Positions 28,865 to 36,654 of a stretch of 36,654 nt of DNA are shown here, in pieces. The translations under genes and the position numbers were made by a program. Positions within the stretch are counted from its first letter, which is position 1. Each line of letters starts with the position of its first letter. The notes under the pieces are model-generated. The model was given only the letters and a program-made list of their open reading frames with translations. It was not told the origin of the DNA and made no database searches. The DNA is from Pseudomonadales bacterium (GTDB lineage Bacteria > Pseudomonadota > Gammaproteobacteria > Pseudomonadales > Pseudohongiellaceae): positions 1-36,654 of the forward strand of contig JALRKV010000038.1 in the NCBI GenBank assembly GCA_023254735.1, given 5' to 3'.

Positions 28865-31080
28865 CGAACCTGTTTCTTGATGTCGCGGATGATAAACCGG
28901 GCGGGACTTATTAATTCGGCTTCCGCCGCGGTTAAGGGCAATGGTTCTCCGCAGATGAGGCTCGCGAGGAACTCTGCGCTCAGCGGGCAAGTAGCCACGC
29001 CGTTCGAGCCATGACCAACATTCACAAAAAGACCCTCTTGGGATGCCAGTTTAGCGGGCACTTCAGCCTTCGCATTTCTACGCAAAGAGGATAGGCTTGC
29101 GATGAGGCTCTCAACAGCTGGCGCTCTACCAACAACGGGGAGGAAGTCATCCCCCGCGCTGCGGATTGCGACCAGCGGCTGCCTCGCTTGCTGCGCGTGC
29201 TCTGAATCCACTTCCGTTGACGATTCCGCAGCCGTCTGTGCGATCCCAGTGCCATTTTCGCGATTGGCAGACAGGGGCGCGAATAGACCAGCTAGCCCCG
29301 CTAGGTTCTCTTCATCATCAACCGCAGATCGCTCGAGTGTTGCAAGCGAGTGAGGATCCGATCGATAGCTCGCAGCGATTACGTGAAAGCCAGTTCGCAC
29401 CGGAAATAGGCTGCGCTCGCCGCTGACCACGCAGCGCAGCGCTGCTGAATCGGCGTCTGCTTTAATCAGGCTTACCTGTCCGCGCGCGGTTTGCAGACGT
29501 ATGCCGAGATCCGGCATCAGGGAGTCGATGGCATGGGAATTACACAGAACAACGGTTTTTGCTGAGTGCTTATTTCCCCTCGAATCTATCGCTATCCAGC
29601 GGCTGGTTGCAATGTCATCTGCGTTCTCGATCAATTCCACGATAGTGGTATCGAACTGTGGCGAAATTCGCGGCTCCAGCGCAAAGAGCTTGTCAACAAA
29701 GACCCGCGGATCGAGCCACCCAGCCTCCTCGAAATGCCAGCCTCCCTCTAGAACGGGAAGCCCCGCCAGCGAGGAAGCAGCAGCCGCGCTCACAGCCTGA
29801 GCGACTCGAGGGTCGTAGATCGAAGCGACGGTTTCTTGGCTTAGCGCCTGCTTCTTATTTAACGCGCCATCTAATTGCACTGCGCCTGTTGGATACCAAG
29901 CGGCTGTTTCCGAAGGTGCTGTTTCCGCAGGTGCTGTTTTCAAAGGTGCGGTAAGCGCGTCAATTGTCGCGTAAAGACGGCGCGCGGTGTGATAGGCACT
30001 AAGGAAAAAGCTTGCACCACTGCCTGCCGAGCGGAAAAGCCTAGGACGCAGGGCGAGTTGGGGGATGCCTGAGGCGCCGCACATCGCTTGCGGTGCTGCA
30101 TCAACTATTTTTACCTTATGCCCACGACGCGCGAGTGCGAATGCGGTACTGCAACCCGCAAGGCCGGCGCCGATAACAAGCACGTCGTGGTAGCTGGTTT
30201 CTTGGCGATTTGGGCGGGGGATATTTTGCGGCTGCGCAATCTGCGATTGCCTATGTCGTTGTTCATGTTTACTTCCCGGCTGGAATAACTCGGTTTCATT
30301 TCCCATGACGGCGTAGAGACTGTGCCTCTTCTTGCCAAAGCCTGCTCGCTTAGTGGCGTTAAAGCCGGCGGCAATGAGCGCTCGTCGCGCGCTTCCTGCA
30401 ACGCTATAACTTGTCGCGGTTGTGCCATTCTTACTGTGCGCAGCAATGGCGCGGGTTAACGCAAGGTCCCAGAGGCTAGGGTTTAGCGACGGACTAAATC
30501 CGTCCAGATACCAGGCATCGACAGCTGATGCCTGGCTCTTCCTCATCGCATTGAGACGCTCGCGTGCGTCGCCGTAGTGCAGATCGAGTATTACCTCGTC
30601 GCCGAAGTAAAGTCGGTGGCAACCCGCGCTGTGTTCGGGATATTGTCCGAGCAGCTCGGCTGCAGTCGTTGCCAAGTCTGGCCACTGTTTGAGTGCACGA
30701 GCAAGATCGGCCCGCGTTAAGGGATGCTTTTCGAAAGCAAGATAGTGCAGCCGGCTTGGCCGCTCTTGTGTCGCTGTCCAGAGCTGCCGTGTTTCCAGAA
30801 AATTGAGTCCGCAGCCAAAACCCAGCTCAGCAATGACAAAACAGCCGTCAGCGTGATGAGGAGAGCGAGAAGCTGATCGCCATCTCAGAGCGAGCTGATT
30901 ACCCTCCAAGAAGAGATACCGGCTTTCGGCTTGGGCACCCTCGGTCGAATGGTAGGTGTCCTGAAAATCCTCAGAGTAGGGCAGTCCATTTTCTAACCAC
31001 GACAATTTCGCGTTCGCAACGACGAGCGTTGTTGGCGAGCGAAGGGTATCCGCTTGGAAGTTGTCGCTATCGGCAGTCAT
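28861..31080 (-). CDS. mnmC: Bifunctional tRNA mnm5s2U biosynthesis protein MnmC
   Basis: Performs the last two steps of the mnm5 modification of wobble uridine: the FAD domain removes the carboxymethyl group from cmnm5U, and the methyltransferase domain methylates nm5U. The 739-residue protein has the N-terminal methyltransferase (ENGLPYSEDFQDTYHS, SAM site ELGFGCGLNFLETRQLW, WYLDGFSPSLNPSLW). From about residue 300 comes the FAD oxidase (VIGAGLAGCSTAFALARRG, ending VGHGSNGVATCPLSAEFLA). It is longer than the roughly 670 residues of the E. coli protein: extra low-complexity stretches lie near residues 378-392 (PLKTAPAETAPSETA) and at about 600-635. tRNA-Lys(UUU), a likely substrate, is in the window. 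Confidence 0.95.
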   Translation of the reverse strand: MTADSDNFQADTLRSPTTLVVANAKLSWLENGLPYSEDFQDTYHSTEGAQAESRYLFLEGNQLALRWRSASRSPHHADGCFVIAELGFGCGLNFLETRQLWTATQERPSRLHYLAFEKHPLTRADLARALKQWPDLATTAAELLGQYPEHSAGCHRLYFGDEVILDLHYGDARERLNAMRKSQASAVDAWYLDGFSPSLNPSLWDLALTRAIAAHSKNGTTATSYSVAGSARRALIAAGFNATKRAGFGKKRHSLYAVMGNETELFQPGSKHEQRHRQSQIAQPQNIPRPNRQETSYHDVLVIGAGLAGCSTAFALARRGHKVKIVDAAPQAMCGASGIPQLALRPRLFRSAGSGASFFLSAYHTARRLYATIDALTAPLKTAPAETAPSETAAWYPTGAVQLDGALNKKQALSQETVASIYDPRVAQAVSAAAASSLAGLPVLEGGWHFEEAGWLDPRVFVDKLFALEPRISPQFDTTIVELIENADDIATSRWIAIDSRGNKHSAKTVVLCNSHAIDSLMPDLGIRLQTARGQVSLIKADADSAALRCVVSGERSLFPVRTGFHVIAASYRSDPHSLATLERSAVDDEENLAGLAGLFAPLSANRENGTGIAQTAAESSTEVDSEHAQQARQPLVAIRSAGDDFLPVVGRAPAVESLIASLSSLRRNAKAEVPAKLASQEGLFVNVGHGSNGVATCPLSAEFLASLICGEPLPLTAAEAELISPARFIIRDIKKQVR
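29903..29947 (-). repeat. 15-bp tandem repeat inside mnmC
   Basis: Three in-frame 15-base copies, on the plus strand gctgtttccgaaggt, gctgtttccgcaggt and gctgttttcaaaggt. They encode three TAPxx five-residue units on the minus strand, within the FAD domain region. Copies differ by one to three bases, so this is a recent small expansion. Confidence 0.85.
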
Positions 31081-31217
31081 TATAATTCTATCTATGTGAA
31101 ACCCAGGAGCCTGAGTTTAGCATGCTCACCCCTGCTGCTCGCGTTCGTAACTGCTGCAGATTTCGAGTAAAATGCGCGGATTAACCATAGCACTCTTTAA
31201 ATTTTTTGGATTCTCAC

Positions 31218-32316
31218 ATGTTGGAAATAAACGCCCCTTTGACGCAGCTACGCGATCTACGCGCTCGAACCGAGACGCTTAGGGGGTATCTTTGACTACG
31301 ACACCAAGCGAGAGCGGCTAACCGAGGTAGAGATGGAACTCGGGGAGTCAGCGGTTTGGGATAAGCCTGACTATGCGCAAGCACTCGGCAAAGAGCGTTC
31401 CGCGCTAGAGGCTGTCGTGAAAACGATAGATAGTCTAGAAAGTAGTCTAGGAGACATAGAAGATCTGCTGACATTAGCCAGTGAAGAAAATGACAACGAA
31501 TTATTCGAGGAGGCCAAAAGCGATCTCGCCCATCGAGCCGCGAGCCTTGAAGCACTCGAATTTAGGCGCATGTTCTCTGGTGCGATGGACCCGAGCAATG
31601 CCTTTTTAGAGATCCAAGCGGGATCTGGTGGGACCGAAGCGCAGGACTGGGCGGAAATGATCCTGCGAATGTATCTGCGCTGGGCTGAATCAAAGGGCTT
31701 CGATGCGGAGGTGTTAGAGGTCTCAGGCGGCGAAGTAGCGGGAATAAAAAGCGCCACGCTGCACATCAAGGGTGAATTTGCGTTTGGCTGGTTACGAACC
31801 GAGACGGGAGTGCATCGCTTGGTGCGTAAATCGCCTTTCGACTCCGGTAGTCGTCGCCACACTTCCTTTGCCTCGGTCTTTATTTCACCCGAAATAGATG
31901 ACGATATCGAAGTCGATCTCGACATGTCCAAAGTGCGCGTAGACACCTATCGTTCGAGTGGTGCAGGTGGCCAGCACGTCAATAAAACCGATTCTGCGGT
32001 AAGACTGACCCATGAGCCGAGTGGTATTGTCGTTCAGTGCCAAAGCCAACGTTCTCAGCACAAGAATAAGGACGCGGCCATAAAGCAACTCAAGGCAAAG
32101 CTCTACGAAATGGAAGAACTCAAGCGCAAAGAAGCAGCGCAAGACGTAGAGGAATCTAAAGCCGACATCGGCTGGGGTAGTCAGATCCGCTCGTATGTTC
32201 TCGATCAGTCGCGCATCAAAGATCTGCGCACTAATGTTGAGGTCAGCAATACGGGAGCGGTGCTCGATGGCGGGCTGGACAAGTTCATCGAAGCAAGTCT
32301 CAAGATGGGACTGTAA
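31218..32316 (+). CDS. prfB: Peptide chain release factor 2 with programmed +1 frameshift
   Basis: RF2 ends translation at UGA and UAA. Translation starts at ATG 31218 ([25 protein letters not shown], 25 codons) and meets an in-frame TGA at 31293-31295. Ribosomes shift +1 over T31293 at CTT TGA C and continue as DYDTKRERL to 32316. The full product is 365 residues, the same length as E. coli RF2. The stretch AGGGGG just before CTT acts as an internal Shine-Dalgarno sequence. The tRNA-mimicking SPF tripeptide ([12 protein letters not shown]) and the GGQ loop ([14 protein letters not shown]) are intact. lysS follows, the same prfB-lysS order as in E. coli. This is not a broken gene. Confidence 0.97.
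31281..31296 (+). promoter_or_regulatory. prfB autoregulatory frameshift site
   Basis: AGG GGG TAT CTT TGA C: Shine-Dalgarno-like AGGGGG, slippery CTT and the TGA stop recognised by RF2 itself, followed by C, which weakens termination. Low RF2 favours the +1 shift and more RF2 synthesis; this is established for the prfB family. Confidence 0.96.
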
Positions 32317-32382
32317 ACGTAAAACAGCACAAAATTTTCATTCCACCAGCTTAGACGCTGGTCTCAAAAGACAGATGCAACT

Positions 32383-33891
32383 ATGAGTAAAGAACATATC
32401 GACAACGCAGACGCCCAAGACGAGAACAAGTTGATCGCGGCACGACGCGAAAAACTGGACTCGATTCGCGAAAGAAGGGTCGCGTTTCCCAATGATTTTA
32501 CGCCGAGTGCGAGTTCGGAGAAGCTGATTGCGCAGCACGAAGCGAAAGACAAAGCGACGCTCGAAGGCGAGTCTATTCAGGTGTCGGTTGCTGGACGCAT
32601 TGTGCGCATGCGCGGCCCGTTTACCGTAATTCAAGACGGCGCTGCTCAAATGCAGTTGTATATGAACAACAAGTCGCTACCTGAGGAGTTGGTTGAAGAA
32701 TTCAAAGCATTAGATCTGGGTGACATTATTGGTGTCGAGGGAGAGCTTTTCAAAACCGGCAAAGACGAATTGACAGTCCGCGTGGCAACATTTCGACTCT
32801 TAACTAAGTCATTGAGGCCGCTGCCTGATAAATTCAAAGGGCTAACCGATACGGAGATGCGCTATCGGCAGCGCTATGTGGACTTGATTGTCAATGAAGA
32901 GTCGCGTCGTATTTTTTCGATTCGATCCAAGATAGTGCGCTGTATACGCGATTACTTTGAGGCACACCAGTTCATGGAAGTTGAAACGCCAATGATGCAG
33001 GTCATTCCAGGCGGTGCGACTGCCAGACCCTTTGTTACGCATCACAATGCGCTCGATCAAGATATGTACCTGCGTGTTGCTCCAGAGCTCTATTTAAAGC
33101 GTTTGGTGGTCGGTGGCTTCGATCGAGTGTTCGAGCTGAACCGCAACTTCCGTAACGAAGGGCTTTCCACGCGCCACAATCCTGAATTCACTATGCTCGA
33201 ATTCTATCAAGCCTATGCGCGGTACACTGACCTCATTGATCTTACCGAAGACCTATTTAAGACGATCGCCCAGACGGTGCTCGGAACGACGAAGGTCACC
33301 TATCAGGGTTCTGAATACGATTTCTCGAAGCCCTTCGCTCGCCTTTCGGTGATTGATGCAATAAAAAAATATTGCGACGTTACCGACGATGCTGCGTTCG
33401 CGACCAAAGAGTCGCTAATGGCGCTTGCCGACCGTTTCGACGTACATTACGACAAGGCGTGGGGAAAGGGTAAGATCCTGATGGAGATATTCGAGGAAAA
33501 AGTCGAAGCTGAGCTCGATCAGCCGACTTTCATTACGGAATACCCGATAGAAGTCTCGCCACTTGCTCGCCGCAATGAGCAGAATCCTGAGATTACAGAC
33601 CGTTTCGAGCTAATTATCGGCCGGCGTGAACTCGCCAATGGATTCTCGGAACTGAATGATGCCGAAGACCAAGCTGAGCGTTTCAGAGCACAGGTCGCGC
33701 AAAAAGACTCCGGCGATAACGAGGCGATGCACTACGATGAAGATTATATTCGAGCCCTGGAATACGGTATGCCCCCGACTGCGGGTGAGGGGATCGGTAT
33801 CGACCGATTAGTCATGCTGTTCACCGACAGCGCGTCGATAAAAGACGTGCTTTTGTTTCCACACATGCGTCCTCTCTACGGTCACGACTAG
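32383..33891 (+). CDS. lysS: Lysyl-tRNA synthetase, class II
   Basis: Charges tRNA-Lys. The 502-residue protein has an N-terminal helical tail (about 1-60). The OB-fold anticodon domain carries [17 protein letters not shown]. The class IIb core follows with [17 protein letters not shown], motif 2 [37 protein letters not shown] and motif 3 [12 protein letters not shown] near the C-terminus. Length matches the family. It follows prfB by 66 bases and is probably co-transcribed. Only a poor ribosome binding site (AGACAG) is seen. Its substrate tRNA-Lys(UUU) is at 17447-17522. Confidence 0.97.
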   Translation: MSKEHIDNADAQDENKLIAARREKLDSIRERRVAFPNDFTPSASSEKLIAQHEAKDKATLEGESIQVSVAGRIVRMRGPFTVIQDGAAQMQLYMNNKSLPEELVEEFKALDLGDIIGVEGELFKTGKDELTVRVATFRLLTKSLRPLPDKFKGLTDTEMRYRQRYVDLIVNEESRRIFSIRSKIVRCIRDYFEAHQFMEVETPMMQVIPGGATARPFVTHHNALDQDMYLRVAPELYLKRLVVGGFDRVFELNRNFRNEGLSTRHNPEFTMLEFYQAYARYTDLIDLTEDLFKTIAQTVLGTTKVTYQGSEYDFSKPFARLSVIDAIKKYCDVTDDAAFATKESLMALADRFDVHYDKAWGKGKILMEIFEEKVEAELDQPTFITEYPIEVSPLARRNEQNPEITDRFELIIGRRELANGFSELNDAEDQAERFRAQVAQKDSGDNEAMHYDEDYIRALEYGMPPTAGEGIGIDRLVMLFTDSASIKDVLLFPHMRPLYGHD

Positions 33892-33906
33892 GTTTGCGGT
33901 AGCTGG

Positions 33907-34620
33907 ATGAACACTCCATCCCACGCAGGTAATTTACTTAAGGCCTTGCCGCGTGAGTGGCTTGCTAGAATCGCGGCGTTACCCGGGCAGAGTGAAGCGA
34001 GTATTGCGGCGCTTCTGGCAGATATCGAGCATAGTTTGCGGGCAGAAATTAATGCGGGCGTCTCGATTTACCCGCTAATGCATGAGGTCTTTACGGCCTT
34101 AGTGAAAACACCGCCAGCGCGGGTGCGTGCCGTGCTACTCGGCCAAGACCCTTACCATGGCGGTCAAGCACACGGGCTCTGTTTCTCTGTGCGCGACGGG
34201 CATACGTTTCCCCCCTCGCTGCGTAATATCTTCCGTGAGCTTGTCGAAGATACCGGTGCCCCCGAGCCGCTAACTGGCGATCTTAGCGCATGGGCAGAGC
34301 AGGGCGTGCTGCTTTTAAACAGCGTTTTGACGGTGAGGGCGGGTTTAGCCGGCTCGCACGAAAAACTTGGCTGGGGTCAGCTCACGGAGCTAATCATGCA
34401 AGCGGTGTCGGAAGAAATCCAACCGAGTGTTTTTATTCTCTGGGGCAATTTCGCCGCGAGCAAAAAGAAATTTATCAACGAGAAAAGACATCTGATTATC
34501 GAGAGCCCGCACCCGTCGCCGCTTTCTTCCTATCGCGGTTTTTTCGGCAGCAAGCCCTTTTCTCGATGCAATCAATTCCTGTGCGAACAAGGCAGGGGCG
34601 AGATTAACTGGACGCTCTAA
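33907..34620 (+). CDS. ung: Uracil-DNA glycosylase, family 1
   Basis: Removes uracil from DNA, beginning base-excision repair. The 237-residue protein shows the water-activating loop VLLGQDPYHGGQAHGLCFSV, the PPSLRNIFRELVED segment, LLLNSVLTVRAGLAGSH, VFILWGNFAASKK and the minor-groove loop ESPHPSPLSSYRGFFGSKPF: all family 1 landmarks. The start ATG 33907 lies 15 bases after lysS, so it may be in the prfB-lysS-ung transcript. Length is typical (about 225-240). Confidence 0.96.
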   Translation: MNTPSHAGNLLKALPREWLARIAALPGQSEASIAALLADIEHSLRAEINAGVSIYPLMHEVFTALVKTPPARVRAVLLGQDPYHGGQAHGLCFSVRDGHTFPPSLRNIFRELVEDTGAPEPLTGDLSAWAEQGVLLLNSVLTVRAGLAGSHEKLGWGQLTELIMQAVSEEIQPSVFILWGNFAASKKKFINEKRHLIIESPHPSPLSSYRGFFGSKPFSRCNQFLCEQGRGEINWTL

Positions 34621-34664
34621 GCGTCGGTAATGCTCGATAAAGAATCAATTTTAGGAGTCAGTGT

Positions 34665-35894
34665 ATGAGTGAGCAAACGTGTATCGTTGTCGGCGCGAGC
34701 CATGCGGGCACAACCTTGGCCTTGCAGCTTCGCCGTGAGGGGTGGGCTGGAAATATACTCCTTGTCAGCGAAGAGAACGAGTTGCCTTACCATCGACCTC
34801 CGTTGTCAAAAGAGCTTTTGGCAGGCAAAAAAACGTTGGACGAGATTCGCTTGCGTCCAGCGAAATTATTCGCTGATAACAACGTTGAGTTGATGCTAGG
34901 TACACGAGTAGAGAAGCTCGATAGGGAAGCGAAAAGCGTAACGCTATCCGATGGCAGCCTCCGTTACTACGACAAGCTAGCCATTTGCACGGGTGCCTCT
35001 GTAAGAACGCTGCCAGGTAGTGAAAATTTCGACAATGTTTTCACCATCCGCAATGCGGCTGACATTGAAAAATTTCGTCCACTGGCGATTCCGGGTCGCA
35101 AGGTGGTTATTGTTGGCGGCGGTTATATCGGGCTTGAGGCAGCGGCTGTCCTTCGCAGTATGGAACTCGAGGTGACGGTTATTGAGGCGGCGCAGCGGGT
35201 TCTTGAGCGCGTAACAAGCGAAGTGATGTCGGCTTACATGACGCAGCTTCACGCTAGCAGGGGGGTGACTATCGTGACCAATACGATGGTGAGCGAACTT
35301 CGCGGAGAGGGCTCGGTGCAGACAGTTGTTTGCGCAGACGGTTCGGCTTTTGAAGCAGACTTTGTGATCGCCGGAATCGGTGTTGTGCCAAATGTTGCGC
35401 TGTGTGAAGAGGCCGGGCTTGCTACCGATCGCGGCGTTTTGGTCGATGAAAACGCGCAAACAACCGATGCAAACATCTATGCAGCGGGTGATTGCGCGCG
35501 TCATCCTAGCGCGCTTTATCGTCGGCCTTTGCTCCTCGAATCAGTACAAAATGCGACCGACCAGTCACGCGTGGCTGCCGCAAATATCTGCGGCAAAGTG
35601 ATCGCCTATGACGCTGTGCCTTGGTTCTGGTCAGATCAATATGAGATTAAATTGCAAATGGTTGGTCTTAGCGAAGGCTTCGACGAGATCGCTATAAGGG
35701 GCACACCCGAGGTTGACTCGGAGAGTGGTTTTGCGCTGTTCTATTTGAAAGAGGGCGTTGTGATTGCCGCCGACTGCGTTGGCAGACCTAAGGAATTCAT
35801 GCTGGCGAAAAAATTAGTGAAGGAACAGGCGAGCGTGACAGCTGCGCGACTCGCCGATGAGTCAGTTGAGGTCACGGCGCTCGCCACAGCTTAG
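34665..35894 (+). CDS. FAD-dependent ferredoxin/rubredoxin reductase-like oxidoreductase
   Basis: A 409-residue flavoprotein with two Rossmann folds. The FAD motif is [20 protein letters not shown] at residues 6-25, with an Ala-Ser-His variant typical of putidaredoxin- and rhodocoxin-reductase-like enzymes. The NAD(P) motif is [21 protein letters not shown] around residue 148. [15 protein letters not shown] (here [11 protein letters not shown]) binds FAD again, and [18 protein letters not shown] marks the class that passes electrons to 2Fe-2S ferredoxins or rubredoxins, often for P450s. No ferredoxin, P450 or dioxygenase gene is next to it, so its partner is unknown. GGAGTCAGTGT precedes the ATG. 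It overlaps the stop of convergent queD. Confidence 0.9.
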   Translation: MSEQTCIVVGASHAGTTLALQLRREGWAGNILLVSEENELPYHRPPLSKELLAGKKTLDEIRLRPAKLFADNNVELMLGTRVEKLDREAKSVTLSDGSLRYYDKLAICTGASVRTLPGSENFDNVFTIRNAADIEKFRPLAIPGRKVVIVGGGYIGLEAAAVLRSMELEVTVIEAAQRVLERVTSEVMSAYMTQLHASRGVTIVTNTMVSELRGEGSVQTVVCADGSAFEADFVIAGIGVVPNVALCEEAGLATDRGVLVDENAQTTDANIYAAGDCARHPSALYRRPLLLESVQNATDQSRVAAANICGKVIAYDAVPWFWSDQYEIKLQMVGLSEGFDEIAIRGTPEVDSESGFALFYLKEGVVIAADCVGRPKEFMLAKKLVKEQASVTAARLADESVEVTALATA

Positions 35895-36247
35895 TCGCCT
35901 CGATATATGCAGCCACTTGTGCAAGTTTCGCGAATCTCGATCTCGCTGAGCTGAGGCAGGGTGGCGATGAGTTCCTTCCAGATCCAGCGCGCGAGGTTCT
36001 CACTGGTTGGATTTTCGAGACCCGGGATATCATTGAGATAGTAATGGTCGAGGCGCTCAAGTATCGGCTTGAACGCTACTTTGATCTCTCCGAAGTCCAT
36101 CACCCAGCCAGTTGTCTCGCCAACTTCGCCGTCGACGCTGATCTTCACCACAAATGAATGACCGTGCAGCCTCGAGCATTTGTGTTCGGCGGGCACGTTG
36201 GGAAGCCTGTGCGCGGCCTCGAAGGTGAACTCTTTAAACAGTCGCAT
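35891..36247 (-). CDS. queD: 6-carboxy-5,6,7,8-tetrahydropterin synthase QueD
   Basis: Converts dihydroneopterin triphosphate to 6-carboxy-tetrahydropterin, the step before QueE. The 118-residue protein begins [16 protein letters not shown]; zinc ligands are the His in EAAHRL and the two in LHGHSF, and the catalytic Cys is in [30 protein letters not shown] and the ETCTSGC end fit the family. I chose ATG 36247, which gives the normal 118-120 residue length. The frame stays open upstream to 36385 and could add 46 residues; that part contains a 12-base repeat and does not look like QueD. The stop is shared with the flavoprotein gene in TTAG. Confidence 0.92.
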   Translation of the reverse strand: MRLFKEFTFEAAHRLPNVPAEHKCSRLHGHSFVVKISVDGEVGETTGWVMDFGEIKVAFKPILERLDHYYLNDIPGLENPTSENLARWIWKELIATLPQLSEIEIRETCTSGCIYRGD

Positions 36248-36488
36248 AATAGGTGTCTTCATTGAATCGAAAGTTGAATCGATAGCCGATTCGATAGCCT
36301 CGTCGCTAAATGAATAGTTTTTTCGTAGGCAATCGCGAGCGCGGTATTCTAGCTGCTTCAGAATTGCCTGTATATTGTAGTCCACTCAGAGAGCGGGCGA
36401 GGCGCGCTGTAGCGACACCCAGAAAAGGCGGCTAAGAAGCCGTGGCTTGGGTGCTGGGCAATTTCTTCAGCCCGATGCACACATCTTA
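36248..36488. other. queD upstream region before the tRNA promoter
   Basis: About 240 bases. It holds the 12-bp repeats and, from 36386 to 36480, GC-rich sequence with a small cggct/agccg hairpin, but no gene I can support. Confidence 0.45.
36263..36298 (-). repeat. Three tandem 12-bp repeats just upstream of queD
   Basis: On the minus strand gctatcgaatcg, gctatcgattca and actttcgattca follow each other directly and end 15 bases before the queD ATG. An overlapping inverted repeat gaatcg-atagc-cgattc spans 36276-36292. It could be an operator array or a coding repeat ([12 protein letters not shown]) if queD starts further upstream. Confidence 0.75.
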
Positions 36489-36516
36489 TTGACATAACCC
36501 TGATAGTCGGTAAAAT
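36489..36516 (+). promoter_or_regulatory. Promoter of the tRNA-Val/tRNA-Asp operon
   Basis: A perfect TTGACA (36489-36494), 16-base spacer and TAAAAT (36511-36516), followed by a GC-rich discriminator gcgcctc; tRNA-Val starts 19 bases after the -10. This is the best promoter in the window. Confidence 0.85.
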
Positions 36517-36535
36517 GCGCCTCTCTCTGTGACAC

Positions 36536-36611
36536 GGGTGATTAGCTCAGTTGGGAGAGCGTCGCCCTTACAAGGCGAATGTCGGCGGTTCGACCCCGTC
36601 AGCACCCACCA
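36536..36611 (+). tRNA. tRNA-Val (anticodon UAC)
   Basis: A 76-base cloverleaf: acceptor GGGTGAT, D arm GCTC...GAGC, anticodon stem TCGCC/GGCGA around CTTACAA (UAC), T arm GGCGG...CCGTC, encoded CCA. The 3' acceptor strand is AGCACCC, so position 6 (A36541) faces G36602 instead of the usual U; the other six pairs are intact. The tRNA is otherwise normal. Confidence 0.94.
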
Positions 36612-36618
36612 TGTATAG

Positions 36619-36654
36619 GGAGTGGTAGTTCAGTTGGTTAGAATACCGGCCTGT
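36619..36654 (+). tRNA. tRNA-Asp, 3' end outside window
   Basis: GGAGTGGTAGTTCAGTTGG followed by the D arm and CCGGCCTGT matches the first half of bacterial tRNA-Asp. The window ends after the second anticodon base (GT), so anticodon GUC is inferred from similarity. It lies seven bases after tRNA-Val and is probably co-transcribed with it. Confidence 0.85.

Noticed and set aside
31218..31332. prfB looks interrupted by an in-frame TGA, as in a pseudogene
   Set aside because: The TGA lies in the conserved programmed frameshift site and the shifted frame gives a full RF2 of 365 residues.
36248..36385. 46-residue N-terminal extension of QueD
   Set aside because: Not part of the QueD fold and carries a 12-bp repeat; kept only as an alternative in the findings.

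Overview
The window looks like a chromosomal segment of a gammaproteobacterium related to the Pseudomonadales/Cellvibrionales. This rests on gene content and order: the run aspS-yebC-ruvCAB-tolQRAB-pal-cpoB-queE-queC-tRNA-Lys, then nadA, an M48 protease, a TusA-like gene, a PerM-like permease, dapA and bamC, follows from memory the order known in Pseudomonas aeruginosa. The base composition looks mildly GC-rich by eye, but I did not compute it. I see no insertion sequence, integrase, phage gene, CRISPR array or defence island. Nearly all coding space is housekeeping, with short gaps and many 1-8 base gene overlaps.

Layout. Positions 1-1777 carry the end of a DUF2066 gene and hda. Positions 1838-5110 lie on the minus strand: a DUF2069 membrane protein, wrbA and proS as one tight unit, then a HU-like gene with a lysine/alanine-rich tail and its own terminator. 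Positions 5530-10842 carry fmdB-like, aspS, yebC and ruvC-ruvA-ruvB. Positions 11105-16022 carry tolQ-R-A-B, pal and cpoB, without the ybgC gene that often precedes tolQ. queE, queC and tRNA-Lys(UUU) follow, then nadA converging on a bepA-like protease gene. From 20431 come tusA-like, perM-like, dapA, bamC, rmuC and miaE. A small leucine-rich-repeat lipoprotein (minus strand), an FkpA/Mip-type isomerase, an M18 aminopeptidase and mnmC (minus strand) follow. The right end has prfB with its programmed +1 frameshift, lysS, ung, a ferredoxin-reductase-like flavoprotein, queD (minus strand), tRNA-Val(UAC) and the start of tRNA-Asp.

How the genes fit together. Translation and tRNA maturation dominate: AspRS, ProRS, LysRS, RF2, MiaE, MnmC, QueC/D/E and three tRNA genes. 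tRNA-Lys(UUU), its synthetase and the wobble-modification enzyme MnmC all sit here. Envelope maintenance is the second theme: Tol-Pal-CpoB, BamC, a BepA-like protease, an FkpA-like isomerase and the LRR lipoprotein. DNA repair and replication control come from Hda, RuvABC, RmuC, Ung and the HU-like protein.

I found no clearly new biological system. The best leads are three convergent gene pairs that overlap by exactly four bases at their stop codons, a 12-base triple repeat just before queD, the tailed HU protein, a mismatch in the tRNA-Val acceptor stem, the missing ybgC, and the uncharacterised LRR lipoprotein.
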